DNA from: Acetobacter conturbans
GTDB lineage: Bacteria; Pseudomonadota; Alphaproteobacteria; Acetobacterales; Acetobacteraceae
Assembly (NCBI RefSeq): GCF_011516755.1
Contig: NZ_WOSY01000005.1
Span: 124,001-188,000, forward strand
DNA: 64,000 nucleotides
Direction of reading: 5' to 3'
The notes beneath the pieces are model-generated. The model saw only the letters and a program-made list of their open reading frames with translations. It was not told the origin of the DNA and ran no database searches. Every line of letters begins with the position of its first letter. The stretch's first letter is position 1. The position numbers were made by a program, and so were the translations under genes. This document shows, piece by piece, positions 9,188 to 18,377 of this stretch.

Positions 9188-10038
9188 TGACGGGTGGCCG
9201 GAAGCTTCTGGGGCATGTGGCTCTGCTGTTGCCGCCTTTCGGGTGGCTGACGGTCTTCTATCTCGGGAGCCTGTTTATCCTGCTGCTTTCGGCCTTCTGG
9301 CAGGTGGACTCAATGTCCGGCGAGATGATCCACGAGTGGACGCTGGACAATTTCCGTGTTCTTGTCACGGATGAAACGTATCGCATCATCGCGGAACGGA
9401 CGATCGGGATCGCAGCGCTGGTCACGGTGACGGACATCATCCTTGCGTGGCCGTTGGCGTATGTCATTGCCCGCAAGGTCGGCCCGCGCATGAAACTGTT
9501 CCTGCTCGTACTGGTGGCACTACCGCTCTGGTCGAGCATGCTGGCCCGCATTTATGCATGGCGGCTGATTCTCGGTCATGACGGCGTGCTCAACTGGTTC
9601 CTCCGCTCGGCGGGATTGCCGGAACAGTCATTCGCTTTCACCAATGTCGCGCTGTGGATCGTGTTTACCTATCTGTGGCTGCCTTTCATGCTGATGCCCC
9701 TGATTTCCGCCATAGAACGTATTCCGGCGTCTCTTCTGGATGCGGCTGGCGACATGGGCGCGACGCCATTTCAGACGTTCCGCACGGTGATCTTCCCACT
9801 GGCCATTCCCGGTATGGCGGCAGGTTCTGTCTTCACCTTCGCCGTGACGCTGGGCGAGTATGTGACGCCGATGCTGGTGGGCGGCGCGGGCTCCGAGTTC
9901 ATCGGCAACGTGGTGTATTCGAATGTCGGTGTTTCGGGAAACATCCCCTTTGCAGCGGCATTTTCCATGATTCTTCTCGTGGTGATCGGTGCCTACATGC
10001 TGGTCGCTCGCCGGTTCGGAGCGTTTGACGGAGCATGA
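9187..10038 (+). CDS. ABC transporter permease, PotB/YdcU type
   Basis: The product has 283 residues and six predicted membrane helices. The coupling (EAA) loop reads DAAGDMGATPFQTFRTVIFPLAIPG, where the ATP-binding subunit docks. It is one of two inner-membrane permeases of the importer. The ATG overlaps the previous stop by one base, so the longer open frame from 9166 is rejected. Confidence 0.9.
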   Translation: MTGGRKLLGHVALLLPPFGWLTVFYLGSLFILLLSAFWQVDSMSGEMIHEWTLDNFRVLVTDETYRIIAERTIGIAALVTVTDIILAWPLAYVIARKVGPRMKLFLLVLVALPLWSSMLARIYAWRLILGHDGVLNWFLRSAGLPEQSFAFTNVALWIVFTYLWLPFMLMPLISAIERIPASLLDAAGDMGATPFQTFRTVIFPLAIPGMAAGSVFTFAVTLGEYVTPMLVGGAGSEFIGNVVYSNVGVSGNIPFAAAFSMILLVVIGAYMLVARRFGAFDGA

Positions 10039-10826
10039 ACGGTTCGATGCGTAATCTCGCGCTTTGGGGTGCCGCCTCGGCAGTGCTGGCGTTCCTCCTT
10101 CTGCCACTGTTGATCGTGCTGGTGTTCGCGTTCGATGCCTCATCCGTGCAGATCTGGCCCATCCACTCCTTTTCGCTGAAATGGTTTGCCGCCACCTGGG
10201 CCGATGAGGAAGTGCGGGGTGCGCTCCTCGTCTCGCTGGAGGTCGCGGGGCTGGCGACGCTGTTGGCATCCGTGCTGGGCACTCTGGCAGCGGTCGGCAT
10301 GAACGGTCTCTCGTCGCGCGCTGTGCAGGTCGGAGCCTTTTTCCTGACGCTGCCCATCGCGCTGCCCGGTGTGCTGACCGGCATTGCGATGAACAGCTTT
10401 TTCACCGCTCTGGAGATTCCCTTCACGATGGTGACTCTGGTGATTGCGCATACAACGTTCTGCACGGTCATCATCTACAGCAATGTCATGGCGCGGCTTC
10501 GTCGCCTCCCTCCCTCCCTGACCGAAGCGGCGCAGGATATGGGCGCTACGCCGTTGCGTAGTTTCACCAGCATCACCCTGCCGCTTCTTGGGGGTGCCAT
10601 CGTCTCCGGCATGCTGCTGGCTTTCGCGCTTTCCTTTGATGAGGTAATCGTTTCAACCTTTACGGCAGGGAGCGAGACGACGCTTCCATTGTGGATTTTT
10701 GGCGCTATCCGGCTGGGTCAGCATATGCCGGAAGTGAATGTCGTGGTGTTCGTGGTGGTGGCCGTGACTCTGCTGCCCATCATTCTGGGCCAGAAACTGG
10801 CGGCCTCCGTATCGCGGGAGCGGTAA
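10035..10826 (+). CDS. ABC transporter permease, PotC/YdcV type
   Basis: The product has 263 residues and six predicted membrane helices, with the EAA loop EAAQDMGATPLRSFTSITLP. The conserved segment ALSFDEVIVSTFTAG is typical of the PotC/YdcV branch. It forms the permease pair with the upstream gene and overlaps it by four bases (ATGA). It is the last transport gene before the LysR regulator. Confidence 0.9.
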   Translation: MNGSMRNLALWGAASAVLAFLLLPLLIVLVFAFDASSVQIWPIHSFSLKWFAATWADEEVRGALLVSLEVAGLATLLASVLGTLAAVGMNGLSSRAVQVGAFFLTLPIALPGVLTGIAMNSFFTALEIPFTMVTLVIAHTTFCTVIIYSNVMARLRRLPPSLTEAAQDMGATPLRSFTSITLPLLGGAIVSGMLLAFALSFDEVIVSTFTAGSETTLPLWIFGAIRLGQHMPEVNVVVFVVVAVTLLPIILGQKLAASVSRER

Positions 10827-10879
10827 CGGAGGCTGACTTCGTAACTGTTTCCGGAAAAGGCAGGAGAACAGCACGCATC

Positions 10880-11842
10880 ATGGCCCTTACCCTGCGTCAG
10901 CTCCGTTATTTCACGTCCGTCGCGGAAGTCGGGTCGATTTCCGGCGCGGCGATGGTGCTGCTTGTGTCCCAGTCCACCGTTACGGAAGCGATGCGTGATC
11001 TGGAGGCCGAAATGGGCTTCCGGCTTTTCGAACGTCATGCGCGGGGCATCATCCTGACACGACGTGGGCAGCAGTTTCTTCTGCGTGTACAACGGATTCT
11101 CGATGATGTCGCGGATGCGCAGCGGATGAAGGACGAGGATGAAGACGCCCTCGTCGGTACGCTGGTGCTGGGCGTTACGCCCGTGGTGGCGGGCTATGTG
11201 CTGCCCGATCTGCTCACCCGTTTCCGGCGGGCTTTTCCGCGTGTCGAGATCACGCTGGTTGAAGATCAGGCCGAGTATCTGGACCACATGCTGATCGGCG
11301 GCGAACTCGATCTGGCGATCATGCTGCGGCTTGGCGATACGGTGCCGAGCGCCTGTGGCGTGCGGGTGATGGGGGTGTCGCCGCATTATGTCTGGCTGTC
11401 TCATGGCCACCCGCTGACGGCAGAGAAACAGGTCAGCCTGAAACAGCTCGGATCGGAGCCTTATATTGCTTTGGCCACGGATGTTCTGGAAAGCCGGATG
11501 GGCGCGGTATGGGAGCGGTTTTCCTTTCAGCCACCCATCTGTTTTCGTTCCACGTCCATAGAAGCCGTGCGTAGCCTCGTCGGCGGAGGGCATGGAATCG
11601 CGCTGTTGCCACAGCTCATTTATCGGCCGTGGTCTCTGGAGGGGGAAAAGATCGAATGCCGACCGGTGCACGAGGAATTGCCGATGGCGGATCTTCTGGT
11701 CATGTGGCGGCGCGGGCTCTCGCTTGGCGTCCCCGCGCAGTATTTCATGGACATGGCTTTGCAGAGAACCAGCCGTTCGTCCGGGGGCGGGGAAGCAACG
11801 GCCATTTTGGGGAAAGTTGATATGGGGGCAGGTTCTTCCTGA
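10880..11842 (+). CDS. LysR-family transcriptional regulator
   Basis: The product has 320 residues. The N-terminal winged helix-turn-helix is at about 3-60 (LRQLRYFTSVAEVGSISGAA, VSQSTVTEAMRDLEAEMG, LFERHARGIILTRRG). A periplasmic-binding-like effector domain spans about 90-300. AGGAG at 10862-10866 supports this start; the open frame from 10691 lies inside the permease gene. It sits between the polyamine importer and GABA aminotransferase on the same strand, so it probably controls that module in response to an amine or GABA intermediate. That role is inferred. LysR genes are more often divergent from their targets. Confidence 0.88.
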   Translation: MALTLRQLRYFTSVAEVGSISGAAMVLLVSQSTVTEAMRDLEAEMGFRLFERHARGIILTRRGQQFLLRVQRILDDVADAQRMKDEDEDALVGTLVLGVTPVVAGYVLPDLLTRFRRAFPRVEITLVEDQAEYLDHMLIGGELDLAIMLRLGDTVPSACGVRVMGVSPHYVWLSHGHPLTAEKQVSLKQLGSEPYIALATDVLESRMGAVWERFSFQPPICFRSTSIEAVRSLVGGGHGIALLPQLIYRPWSLEGEKIECRPVHEELPMADLLVMWRRGLSLGVPAQYFMDMALQRTSRSSGGGEATAILGKVDMGAGSS

Positions 11843-12013
11843 AGGAGAACGTGCTGTTTATATCGACATCTGGATAGACGTGACAGAAAAGCGTATGGGG
11901 CTGGCAAGCTGTGAAAGGCACTTCATCTGTGACGGGGTGCAGTTTCCGCCGAAGTCCTTCCCTGTCATCAGGCGGTGGAGCGGACTGAACAGTTTTGAGA
12001 TGGGAATAAGAAC

Positions 12014-13294
12014 GTGAATACAGGCAAGAGCAACAAGGATCTGGCTGCACGTCGTGCGGCAGCGGTTCCCGTTGGCGTTGGGTCGGCAACAGCGATTTAT
12101 GCGGATCGCGCACTGGGTGCCGAGATGTGGGATGTCGAAGGACGCCGCTATGTCGATTTTGCCGCCGGTATTGCGGTGGTGAATGTCGGGCATCGTCACC
12201 CGCGCATCATCGAGGCCGTGCAGGAGCAGTTGGGTCGCTTCAGCCACACCAGCTTTCAGGTCGCGCCCTATGAGAACTATGTTGCTCTCGCCGAGCGTCT
12301 GAACGCCCTCGCGCCTTTCGATGGTCCGGCGAAGAGCATCTTCTTCACCACCGGCGCGGAAGCGACCGAGAACGCGGTGAAGATCGCCCGCGCCGCCACG
12401 GGCCGTTCCGGCGTGATCGCCTTTACGGGCGGTTTCCATGGCCGCACGCTGCTGGCCTCTGCCATGACCGGCAAGACCAATCCCTACAAGACGCAGTTTG
12501 GCACAATGCCGGGCGACATCTTCCATGCCCCGTTCCCGGCGCGTGGCGTGTCTGTGGCCGACAGTCTCCGTGCGATCGACCTCATGTTCGCCGCCGATGT
12601 CGATCCGTCACGTGTGGCCGCCATCATCATCGAGCCCATTCAGGGTGAAGGCGGCTTCCGCGTTGCACCGAAGGAGCTGCTTGAAGGTCTGCGGGAGCGG
12701 TGCACGAGGCACGGCATTCTGCTGATCGCCGATGAGGTACAGACGGGATTTGCGCGCACGGGCAAGCTGTTCGGCATTCACCATTCGGGCGTGAAGCCGG
12801 ATCTGGTCTCTGTGGCGAAGGCCCTTGGCGGTGGTTTCCCGCTGTCTGGTGTGGTCGGGCGTGCGGACATCATGGACGCAGTGCGGCCGGGCGGTCTTGG
12901 GGGCACCTATGGTGGAACGCCGATGGCCTGCGCCGCCGGTCTTGCTGTTCTGGATGTCATCGAATCCGAAAAGCTGTGTGAACGCGCCCAGCATATCGGG
13001 GCCACGATCAGCAAGCGCATCGAAGGCTGGACAACGCGCAGCGATCTGATTTCGGTGGGCAAGCCGCATGGTCTGGGCGCAATGGTCGGTTTCGACATTC
13101 TGAAGGCCCGGGGTTCAGAGGATATCGAGGCTGGGGCTGCCGGTCGCGTTTGCGCCATGGCTGCGGATGCGGGTGTGATCGTTCTGTCCTGTGGCGTGTT
13201 CGGCGAGACGGTGCGTCTGTTGCCGCCGCTGACGATCAGCGATGAAGTGCTGAACGAGGGTCTGGACCTGCTGGAGCAGGCGCTCAGAGCCTGA
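12014..13294 (+). CDS. gabT: 4-aminobutyrate aminotransferase
   Basis: The product has 426 residues and is a class-III PLP aminotransferase. It transfers the GABA amino group to 2-oxoglutarate, giving succinate semialdehyde. The PLP lysine is K269 (SVAKALGGGFPLSG). Family landmarks shared with E. coli GabT include FAAGIAVVNVGHRHP, TTGAEATENAVKIARAAT, EPIQGEGGF, LIADEVQTGFARTG and GGLGGTYGG. GTG start with a weak ribosome site. It continues the pathway after PatD. No succinate-semialdehyde dehydrogenase is nearby, so that step must be encoded elsewhere. Confidence 0.9.
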   Translation: MNTGKSNKDLAARRAAAVPVGVGSATAIYADRALGAEMWDVEGRRYVDFAAGIAVVNVGHRHPRIIEAVQEQLGRFSHTSFQVAPYENYVALAERLNALAPFDGPAKSIFFTTGAEATENAVKIARAATGRSGVIAFTGGFHGRTLLASAMTGKTNPYKTQFGTMPGDIFHAPFPARGVSVADSLRAIDLMFAADVDPSRVAAIIIEPIQGEGGFRVAPKELLEGLRERCTRHGILLIADEVQTGFARTGKLFGIHHSGVKPDLVSVAKALGGGFPLSGVVGRADIMDAVRPGGLGGTYGGTPMACAAGLAVLDVIESEKLCERAQHIGATISKRIEGWTTRSDLISVGKPHGLGAMVGFDILKARGSEDIEAGAAGRVCAMAADAGVIVLSCGVFGETVRLLPPLTISDEVLNEGLDLLEQALRA

Positions 13295-13313
13295 ATCTGA
13301 CGCACTCTTGGGT

Positions 13314-13344
13314 AAAGGGGTTCCTGTAAAAGGGAGCCCTTTTT
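13314..13344 (+). terminator. Intrinsic terminator after gabT
   Basis: An 11-base-pair stem with one mismatch (13314-13324 with 13332-13342) encloses a 7-base loop and is followed by a T5 run ending at 13344. It lies 20 bases after the gabT stop. Confidence 0.8.
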
Positions 13345-13346
13345 AT

Positions 13347-15428
13347 TCAATAATACAGGTAGGTGCGGGTGGTCTGCGTGGTCATGCTGCCCAGCATGAG
13401 AGTTGCCACAGTGGCGGCGAAGATCGCATGGCCCGGTTCCAGTAGCTGGTGTCCGTCTGTCGAAGTGTACCAGCCGCGATTGGATTCCAGCAAAACGGAC
13501 AGGCGTGTGCCGACATCGATGACAACGAACTGGTCATCGTCAGGGTTGGCGGATTTATAGGCTGACACGGCATTGTTGAAGATCTGGGGCCATGTCGCGC
13601 TGTAGGTCGTGGCATAGTGGAAACCGAAGGGCATGACGGCGAAAAGCCACGCATCGGGTGCCGCTTCCCGGTGGGCGAGAAGGCTCTGCGTCATGGCGGC
13701 CTGTGCGTCGGACTGACTGGCGTAAGCGAGGGCATCCTGTGCGAGGAGATTGAAGGCAATCCAAGCTGGTTGCGTGCTCCCGTCACCATACGCACTGAGC
13801 ATGCTGTCGCTATCGAGGGCCGAAATGCCGGAATCGATGAGATTCCACCGGCTCTTCGTGTCGTCATAGAGACCGCCCGCACCATTGCTTGAACCGCTGA
13901 CCGAATAGAAGGCCGGCACATCCTGCGTGGTGTCGCCGGGGGTAATGTAGCCCGACCCGGCGCAGGCGGAGACGCCAGTGGCATATCCAGCCACCTCCAT
14001 CGCCCGAAGAAGAAGATAGGAATAGGACGACAGCACATTGTCCGTGCCATTATCGGCCATTGTGCCTTCCGTCGTGTCGTCGCCGACGAGTTTGCCCCAT
14101 GGACGCGCTGTGACGACGTATCCGGCGGAGGAAGCGGCATCCACCGTCATGCCGCTGACGGTGAGACAGTTCGTCCCCTTGTTCCAGCGACTGGTGGTCG
14201 GGGTTCTGGTCAGGAACACTTCGAGCGTGTTGATCTGGCCCGGCACGATGTCGGACAGGGTCAGGTCAGTCTGGGCGGAAAGAGTGCTGGTGACAACATT
14301 GTTAAGAAAATACGTGATGTAGGCACCCGTATTTTCGGGTCCAAGATGGAGGGTGGCCGTCGGCGTGCTGGATGCCAGCCAGGCAACCTGAAACCAGGCC
14401 CCCACATTCCATGTGCTGCGCCACGCCGAGCCGTCACGCCCTTCATCACCGGACCAGTTGCCGGGCGAGAAGAGAAAGGCCGCGGAATCCACAGCAAGAG
14501 TATAGGGTGTTGTCACCGTCAGCGCGGTGATCGTGAAGCTGGGTGGATTGGTGAGCGTGCCGGTATTGACGACGCTGAGTGTCCCTGTGCCGGTGAGGGC
14601 CGGGGTGAAGGTGAACGTCAGAGGCTGCGTCGATCCTGCGGGAAACGTGCTTGTCTGGGGGAAGAACGTTCCCGAAAGTGTGCAGGACGGTGTGACGGTG
14701 ATGGCGCTGCTGTTGCCCGCGCCTGTTCCCGGTGTGAGGGTGTAGGTCGCGGCCGTTCCGGCGATCAGGGATCGTGGTCCGGTCAGGGCATATTCTGAAA
14801 AAGGATTTTCGGATGCAGAGGCTGTGATGAACAGATCGGCGGGATTCGTCAGCGCACCACCGCTGCTTATGCTGAGAGTGCCGACCCCGCCCCCACTCAC
14901 TGTGAAGGTGAATGTCACGGCGGTTGTACTGCCTGCCGGAATGGTGACGCTGGCAGGGGAGAATGTCCCCCCAAGCGTGCAGGCTGGTGTCAGGGTGACA
15001 TCCGTGGAAAGGGCCGTGCCGGATCCCGGGGTGAGGGTGTAAGTCGCGGGGACGCCGGCGATAAGAGTGGTCGAGCCGGCGATGGTATAAGTGGTGAATG
15101 TCGTCGGAATAGCGATGGCGACGACTGACAGGGACGCCGGATCGGTAAGGCTGGCCGAGTTTGTGGTGCTGATCGTTCCTGATCCCGCAACGGACGGAAC
15201 GAAAATGAAGGTAACCGCAGTCGTGGCGCCAGCCGCAAGCGTTACGGACGCGGGCGTGAAAGTGCCGGCCAGCGTGCTGGTGGGTGTGATGGTGAGCGCT
15301 GCGGTAAGGATCGTGTCCGAAGCAGGCGCGATGGTGTAGGTCGCTTTGGAGCCGACGGAGAGGGAAACGGGGCCTGTCAGCGTATAGGCTGGCATGGAGG
15401 CAGATGTGGCCGTGGAAGAATCAGTCAT
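13347..15428 (-). CDS. Ig-like repeat protein with degenerate SGNH-like C-terminal domain
   Basis: The product has 693 residues. Three Ser/Thr-rich Ig-like repeats of about 100 residues lie at 15-104, 113-203 and 212-302 (Y-T-L-T-x-G, GTFxPxSVT, PAGSTTAVTFTF). A jelly-roll-like segment spans about 315-410 (SPGNWSGDEGRDGSAW) and an SGNH-hydrolase-like domain about 440-680. Block I reads GDDTTEG (449-455), where active members have GDSxTEG, so the nucleophile Ser is Asp. The third block, usually GxND, looks like NLLAQD (about 560-565). The block-V His-containing motif DGHQLLEPGH (658-667) is kept. No signal peptide is seen. It may be a binding protein rather than an esterase; function unknown. 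Confidence 0.75.
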   Translation of the reverse strand: MTDSSTATSASMPAYTLTGPVSLSVGSKATYTIAPASDTILTAALTITPTSTLAGTFTPASVTLAAGATTAVTFIFVPSVAGSGTISTTNSASLTDPASLSVVAIAIPTTFTTYTIAGSTTLIAGVPATYTLTPGSGTALSTDVTLTPACTLGGTFSPASVTIPAGSTTAVTFTFTVSGGGVGTLSISSGGALTNPADLFITASASENPFSEYALTGPRSLIAGTAATYTLTPGTGAGNSSAITVTPSCTLSGTFFPQTSTFPAGSTQPLTFTFTPALTGTGTLSVVNTGTLTNPPSFTITALTVTTPYTLAVDSAAFLFSPGNWSGDEGRDGSAWRSTWNVGAWFQVAWLASSTPTATLHLGPENTGAYITYFLNNVVTSTLSAQTDLTLSDIVPGQINTLEVFLTRTPTTSRWNKGTNCLTVSGMTVDAASSAGYVVTARPWGKLVGDDTTEGTMADNGTDNVLSSYSYLLLRAMEVAGYATGVSACAGSGYITPGDTTQDVPAFYSVSGSSNGAGGLYDDTKSRWNLIDSGISALDSDSMLSAYGDGSTQPAWIAFNLLAQDALAYASQSDAQAAMTQSLLAHREAAPDAWLFAVMPFGFHYATTYSATWPQIFNNAVSAYKSANPDDDQFVVIDVGTRLSVLLESNRGWYTSTDGHQLLEPGHAIFAATVATLMLGSMTTQTTRTYLYY

Positions 15429-15768
15429 ATATGTCGTTCTTTAATGGTGATCGTTCAAATTCTGCTTCGAATGCAGCACGCAGCCGAAGCATTCTGGCTA
15501 AGGAAATATAATGATTTGAAATAAAGGTAGATATTTTTCTAAATACTGACTTTGCAGGTAATGTTTATATTTCCCGATATTTATAACATCTGCCGCTCAC
15601 AGTCATGGCTGGACGCTTTGTCCTCTCCGTCCGTTCATGCTCCCTGTGTCACATAGCTGTCCTTACCAGGAACCGCATCTGTTCATGGTTTTTTCCGGCA
15701 CGAGTAGAGGCATCGGGACTGGATGCCGCAATCAGAGATATCAGGCTGAAGGGGCCGTGAGACCGATA
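15429..15768. other. AT-rich intergenic region with imperfect inverted repeat
   Basis: These 340 bases lie upstream of the Ig-repeat gene and downstream of the outer-membrane protein gene, both on -. The half at 15480-15600 is clearly AT-rich. It contains ATGTTTATAT (15561-15570) facing ATATTTATAACAT (15577-15589). This is a likely promoter/operator zone for the Ig-repeat gene. No coding frame is convincing. Confidence 0.5.
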
Positions 15769-16884
15769 TCAAAAAGCGTACGCGAGACCGGTGTGCATGG
15801 TGACGCCATTCGTCCAGCTGCTGGGCTCGTAAAGGCTGTAAGGAAAAGGACCGTCATGCTGCAGCTGAGACTGGCTGCGGCCAAAGGAATAATAAGCGTA
15901 TCGAACGCCTGCAATCAGGTGAATCGAGTGGGAGATCCGGTAATCGAAATCCAGCGCGGCACTCCATTCCGGACGCGGGCGCAGGTGAAAGGTTCCGTTT
16001 GTACCGGCTGCATCCATGCGCGAGCCAAGCAGTTCGGTCCACCCCAACTGCCCGCGCAGAACGAAGGCATCTGTAATGGCATAATCGAGATGCACCATGA
16101 TGCCCGCCAGAAAGCCACCATAGGCTTCGCTGGAGGAGGCAACGCCCTCTCCGCCTTTGATATCCCGGTTCCATGACCAGTAACCGCCCACAATAGTGGG
16201 TGTGATCATGAAACTGTTATTGACCATAAAGCCTTTGCCGATCTCGATCCGGCTATCGGTCGTCAGGCGGTGGGACGATGTTTTGTAAGGCGCGATTCCG
16301 CCCGCCAGATTCCATATAGAGCCATTATAGCCGACATTCCCGTCTCCGAGCGCGAAATGAAGCGCGAGAAACACATGGTCGATTTCATACATGTCGAACA
16401 TGTCCGAAGCATCGAACTGGAAGCCCGGCACCCAGCCCGTTTCCCGGTCATATCCTGTCGACGGTCCCGCCCAGAGAGGCTTTTCCTTGTAGTTGCTCCA
16501 CGCCCCCGTCATCGACAGCCCGATTTCCCGATTGACCTGCACGACAGCGGGAATACGCCGTGGCGCTTCATAGCTCCCGGCAGGATTGTAATGCGGAAGG
16601 TTTGGAAGTGGTCGATGAGGTTTGCGGGGCGGAGTCTCCTCCCGGGCAAAGGGGCGCGTCGGCATCTGGTAGGCGGACGGCGTTACGGTATCCAGCGGCG
16701 GCGCCTCGTCAGGATTCATGCCGATCGTCATCAGCATGCGGGCGAGTGTCTGGTGGTGAAGCTCGGAATCCCGCCGGGAATCAAGATAGGTGTCGCTGTG
16801 CGCGGGCGCGAACTGGGCATGCGCTTTCTGGCTTGCCGTCAGGGCCGTCACGGAAAGTCCCAAACACAGGAATATCTTGCGCAA
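15769..16884 (-). CDS. Exported outer-membrane beta-barrel protein, unknown function
   Basis: The product has 371 residues with a Sec signal peptide at about 1-23 (ending KAHAQ). A Pro/Arg-rich linker (about 70-110) precedes a C-terminal region of alternating aromatic strands that ends in Phe (MHTGLAYAF), typical of barrel proteins inserted by BAM. Segments such as HLIAGVRYAYYSFGRSQSQ look like barrel strands and loops. No TonB plug or enzyme motif is visible. TTG start, with GAGG a few bases upstream. It could be a porin-like or autotransporter-type barrel; no neighbour gives its role. Confidence 0.75.
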   Translation of the reverse strand: MRKIFLCLGLSVTALTASQKAHAQFAPAHSDTYLDSRRDSELHHQTLARMLMTIGMNPDEAPPLDTVTPSAYQMPTRPFAREETPPRKPHRPLPNLPHYNPAGSYEAPRRIPAVVQVNREIGLSMTGAWSNYKEKPLWAGPSTGYDRETGWVPGFQFDASDMFDMYEIDHVFLALHFALGDGNVGYNGSIWNLAGGIAPYKTSSHRLTTDSRIEIGKGFMVNNSFMITPTIVGGYWSWNRDIKGGEGVASSSEAYGGFLAGIMVHLDYAITDAFVLRGQLGWTELLGSRMDAAGTNGTFHLRPRPEWSAALDFDYRISHSIHLIAGVRYAYYSFGRSQSQLQHDGPFPYSLYEPSSWTNGVTMHTGLAYAF

Positions 16885-16961
16885 GAGCGCCTCGCTTATG
16901 AGAGAAACAATGGACTTCCTCTCCTAGAGCGAGGCGATTAACGCTCTCTTACCGACGCCTG

Positions 16962-18314
16962 TTACGAAGCGTTCCATCCGTCTTTTTTCAATACAACTCC
17001 CGCCAGATAAAGACTGCCGCAGATCAGCACGCGGGCAGGCGCACCGTTTCTGTCCGGCAGGGCGGCAAGTGCGGAGGCAATGTCGGGACCGGGATGCGCC
17101 CGCCCTTTGCTCGCACTTACGATGTCCCCGACCGCCAGCGCCAGATGCTGGTCCGGTTCCGCCACGGCCCACACCGTCGTCGCATGGTCGAGAAGGGGTG
17201 CAAGAAATCCGGAAGCGTCCTTCGTCTGCTTCATGCCGACAAGGATATGCAGCGGTCGGTCAGCCCAGCGTTCCAGCACAGGAACCAGTGCTTCTCCCGC
17301 GCCCGGATTGTGCCCCCCGTCCAGCCAGAGTTCCCAACCCGCTGGAAGCTGCGTGGCCAGATCGCCATGAAGTTGCTGAAGCCGTGCAGGCCAGCTTGCC
17401 CGGGCAATGCCCGACCATGCCGATTCGGGCACCGGTAGCCCGCTCGCGCGCAGGGTGGCGATGGCCAGCCCGGCATTGTCGTCCTGATGAGCCCCTACCA
17501 GCGCCGGTTCCGGGAGCGTCAGTGTGCCCCGCGAATCCTCATAGATCAGCGAAAGCCCGTCTTCCCCACGTCGAAGATGCCACTCCCGGTCCCGGAGCCA
17601 GAGTGGCGCGCCACGGCTTGCGGCTTCATGCTCCAGCACCGCACGCACCGCCGCAGGCTGGCGACCCGAGACGGCCGGGACACCCGGCTTGATGATCCCG
17701 GCTTTCTCACCCGCGATGGCGGTAAGCGTGCTGCCCAGAAAGGCCTCGTGATCCATCGAGATAGCGGTGATGGCACAGGCCGCGACCTTCGGCAGCACGT
17801 TGGTCGCGTCAAAGCGACCGCCCAGCCCGACTTCGATGATCGCCAGTTCGGCGGGATGGCGCGAAAACAGCTGGAAACCGGCGGCGGTCAGAACTTCGAA
17901 TACGGTGATCGGCTGCCCGGCATTCACTTGCTCGATCTCCTCCAGAGTCGCGACCAGCTCATTCTCGCTGACCAGCTTTCCGGCGACCCGAAACCGTTCC
18001 GTCACATCCACCAGATGCGGGGAGGTCATGACATGCACGCGCCAGCCCGCCGCCTCGCCAATGGCGCGGAGGTTGGCGCAGGTGCTGCCCTTGCCGTTGG
18101 TGCCGGCGACATGAATGACGGGAGGCAGGTGGCGCTCGGGGTGGCCGAGCTTTGCCAGCAGGGCTTCCAGACGTCCGAGCGAAAGGTCGATCAGGGCCGG
18201 ATAGAGCCGGTTGAGCCGTTCCAGCACGGTGCCGGTCCGTCCGGTGAATTCGGCCCCCAGGGCAGGTTTCCCCGGCGCGGTTGCTTTTGAGGTGGCGGCC
18301 GTCGGATCGGTCAT
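16962..18314 (-). CDS. folC: Folylpolyglutamate synthase / dihydrofolate synthase
   Basis: The product has 450 residues in the Mur-ligase superfamily. The P-loop is GTNGKGST (71-78), followed by HVMTSPHLVDVTERFRV, EVGLGGRFDATN and SMDHEAFLGSTLTAIAGEKAGIIK. The C-terminal domain carries LDGGHNPGAGEAL. It adds glutamate to dihydropteroate and folates. accD lies directly upstream on the same strand, as in many proteobacteria, so the two are probably cotranscribed. Confidence 0.92.
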   Translation of the reverse strand: MTDPTAATSKATAPGKPALGAEFTGRTGTVLERLNRLYPALIDLSLGRLEALLAKLGHPERHLPPVIHVAGTNGKGSTCANLRAIGEAAGWRVHVMTSPHLVDVTERFRVAGKLVSENELVATLEEIEQVNAGQPITVFEVLTAAGFQLFSRHPAELAIIEVGLGGRFDATNVLPKVAACAITAISMDHEAFLGSTLTAIAGEKAGIIKPGVPAVSGRQPAAVRAVLEHEAASRGAPLWLRDREWHLRRGEDGLSLIYEDSRGTLTLPEPALVGAHQDDNAGLAIATLRASGLPVPESAWSGIARASWPARLQQLHGDLATQLPAGWELWLDGGHNPGAGEALVPVLERWADRPLHILVGMKQTKDASGFLAPLLDHATTVWAVAEPDQHLALAVGDIVSASKGRAHPGPDIASALAALPDRNGAPARVLICGSLYLAGVVLKKDGWNAS

Positions 18315-18377
18315 GAGGTCATTCCCATGCAGTCACTGGGGACGTCCTCCCGTGAAAGCGACGCCCGCCATGTCAGG

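Noticed and set aside
16926-16947. Six-base inverted repeat after folC as terminator
   Set aside because: Short stem, 10-base loop and no T-run.
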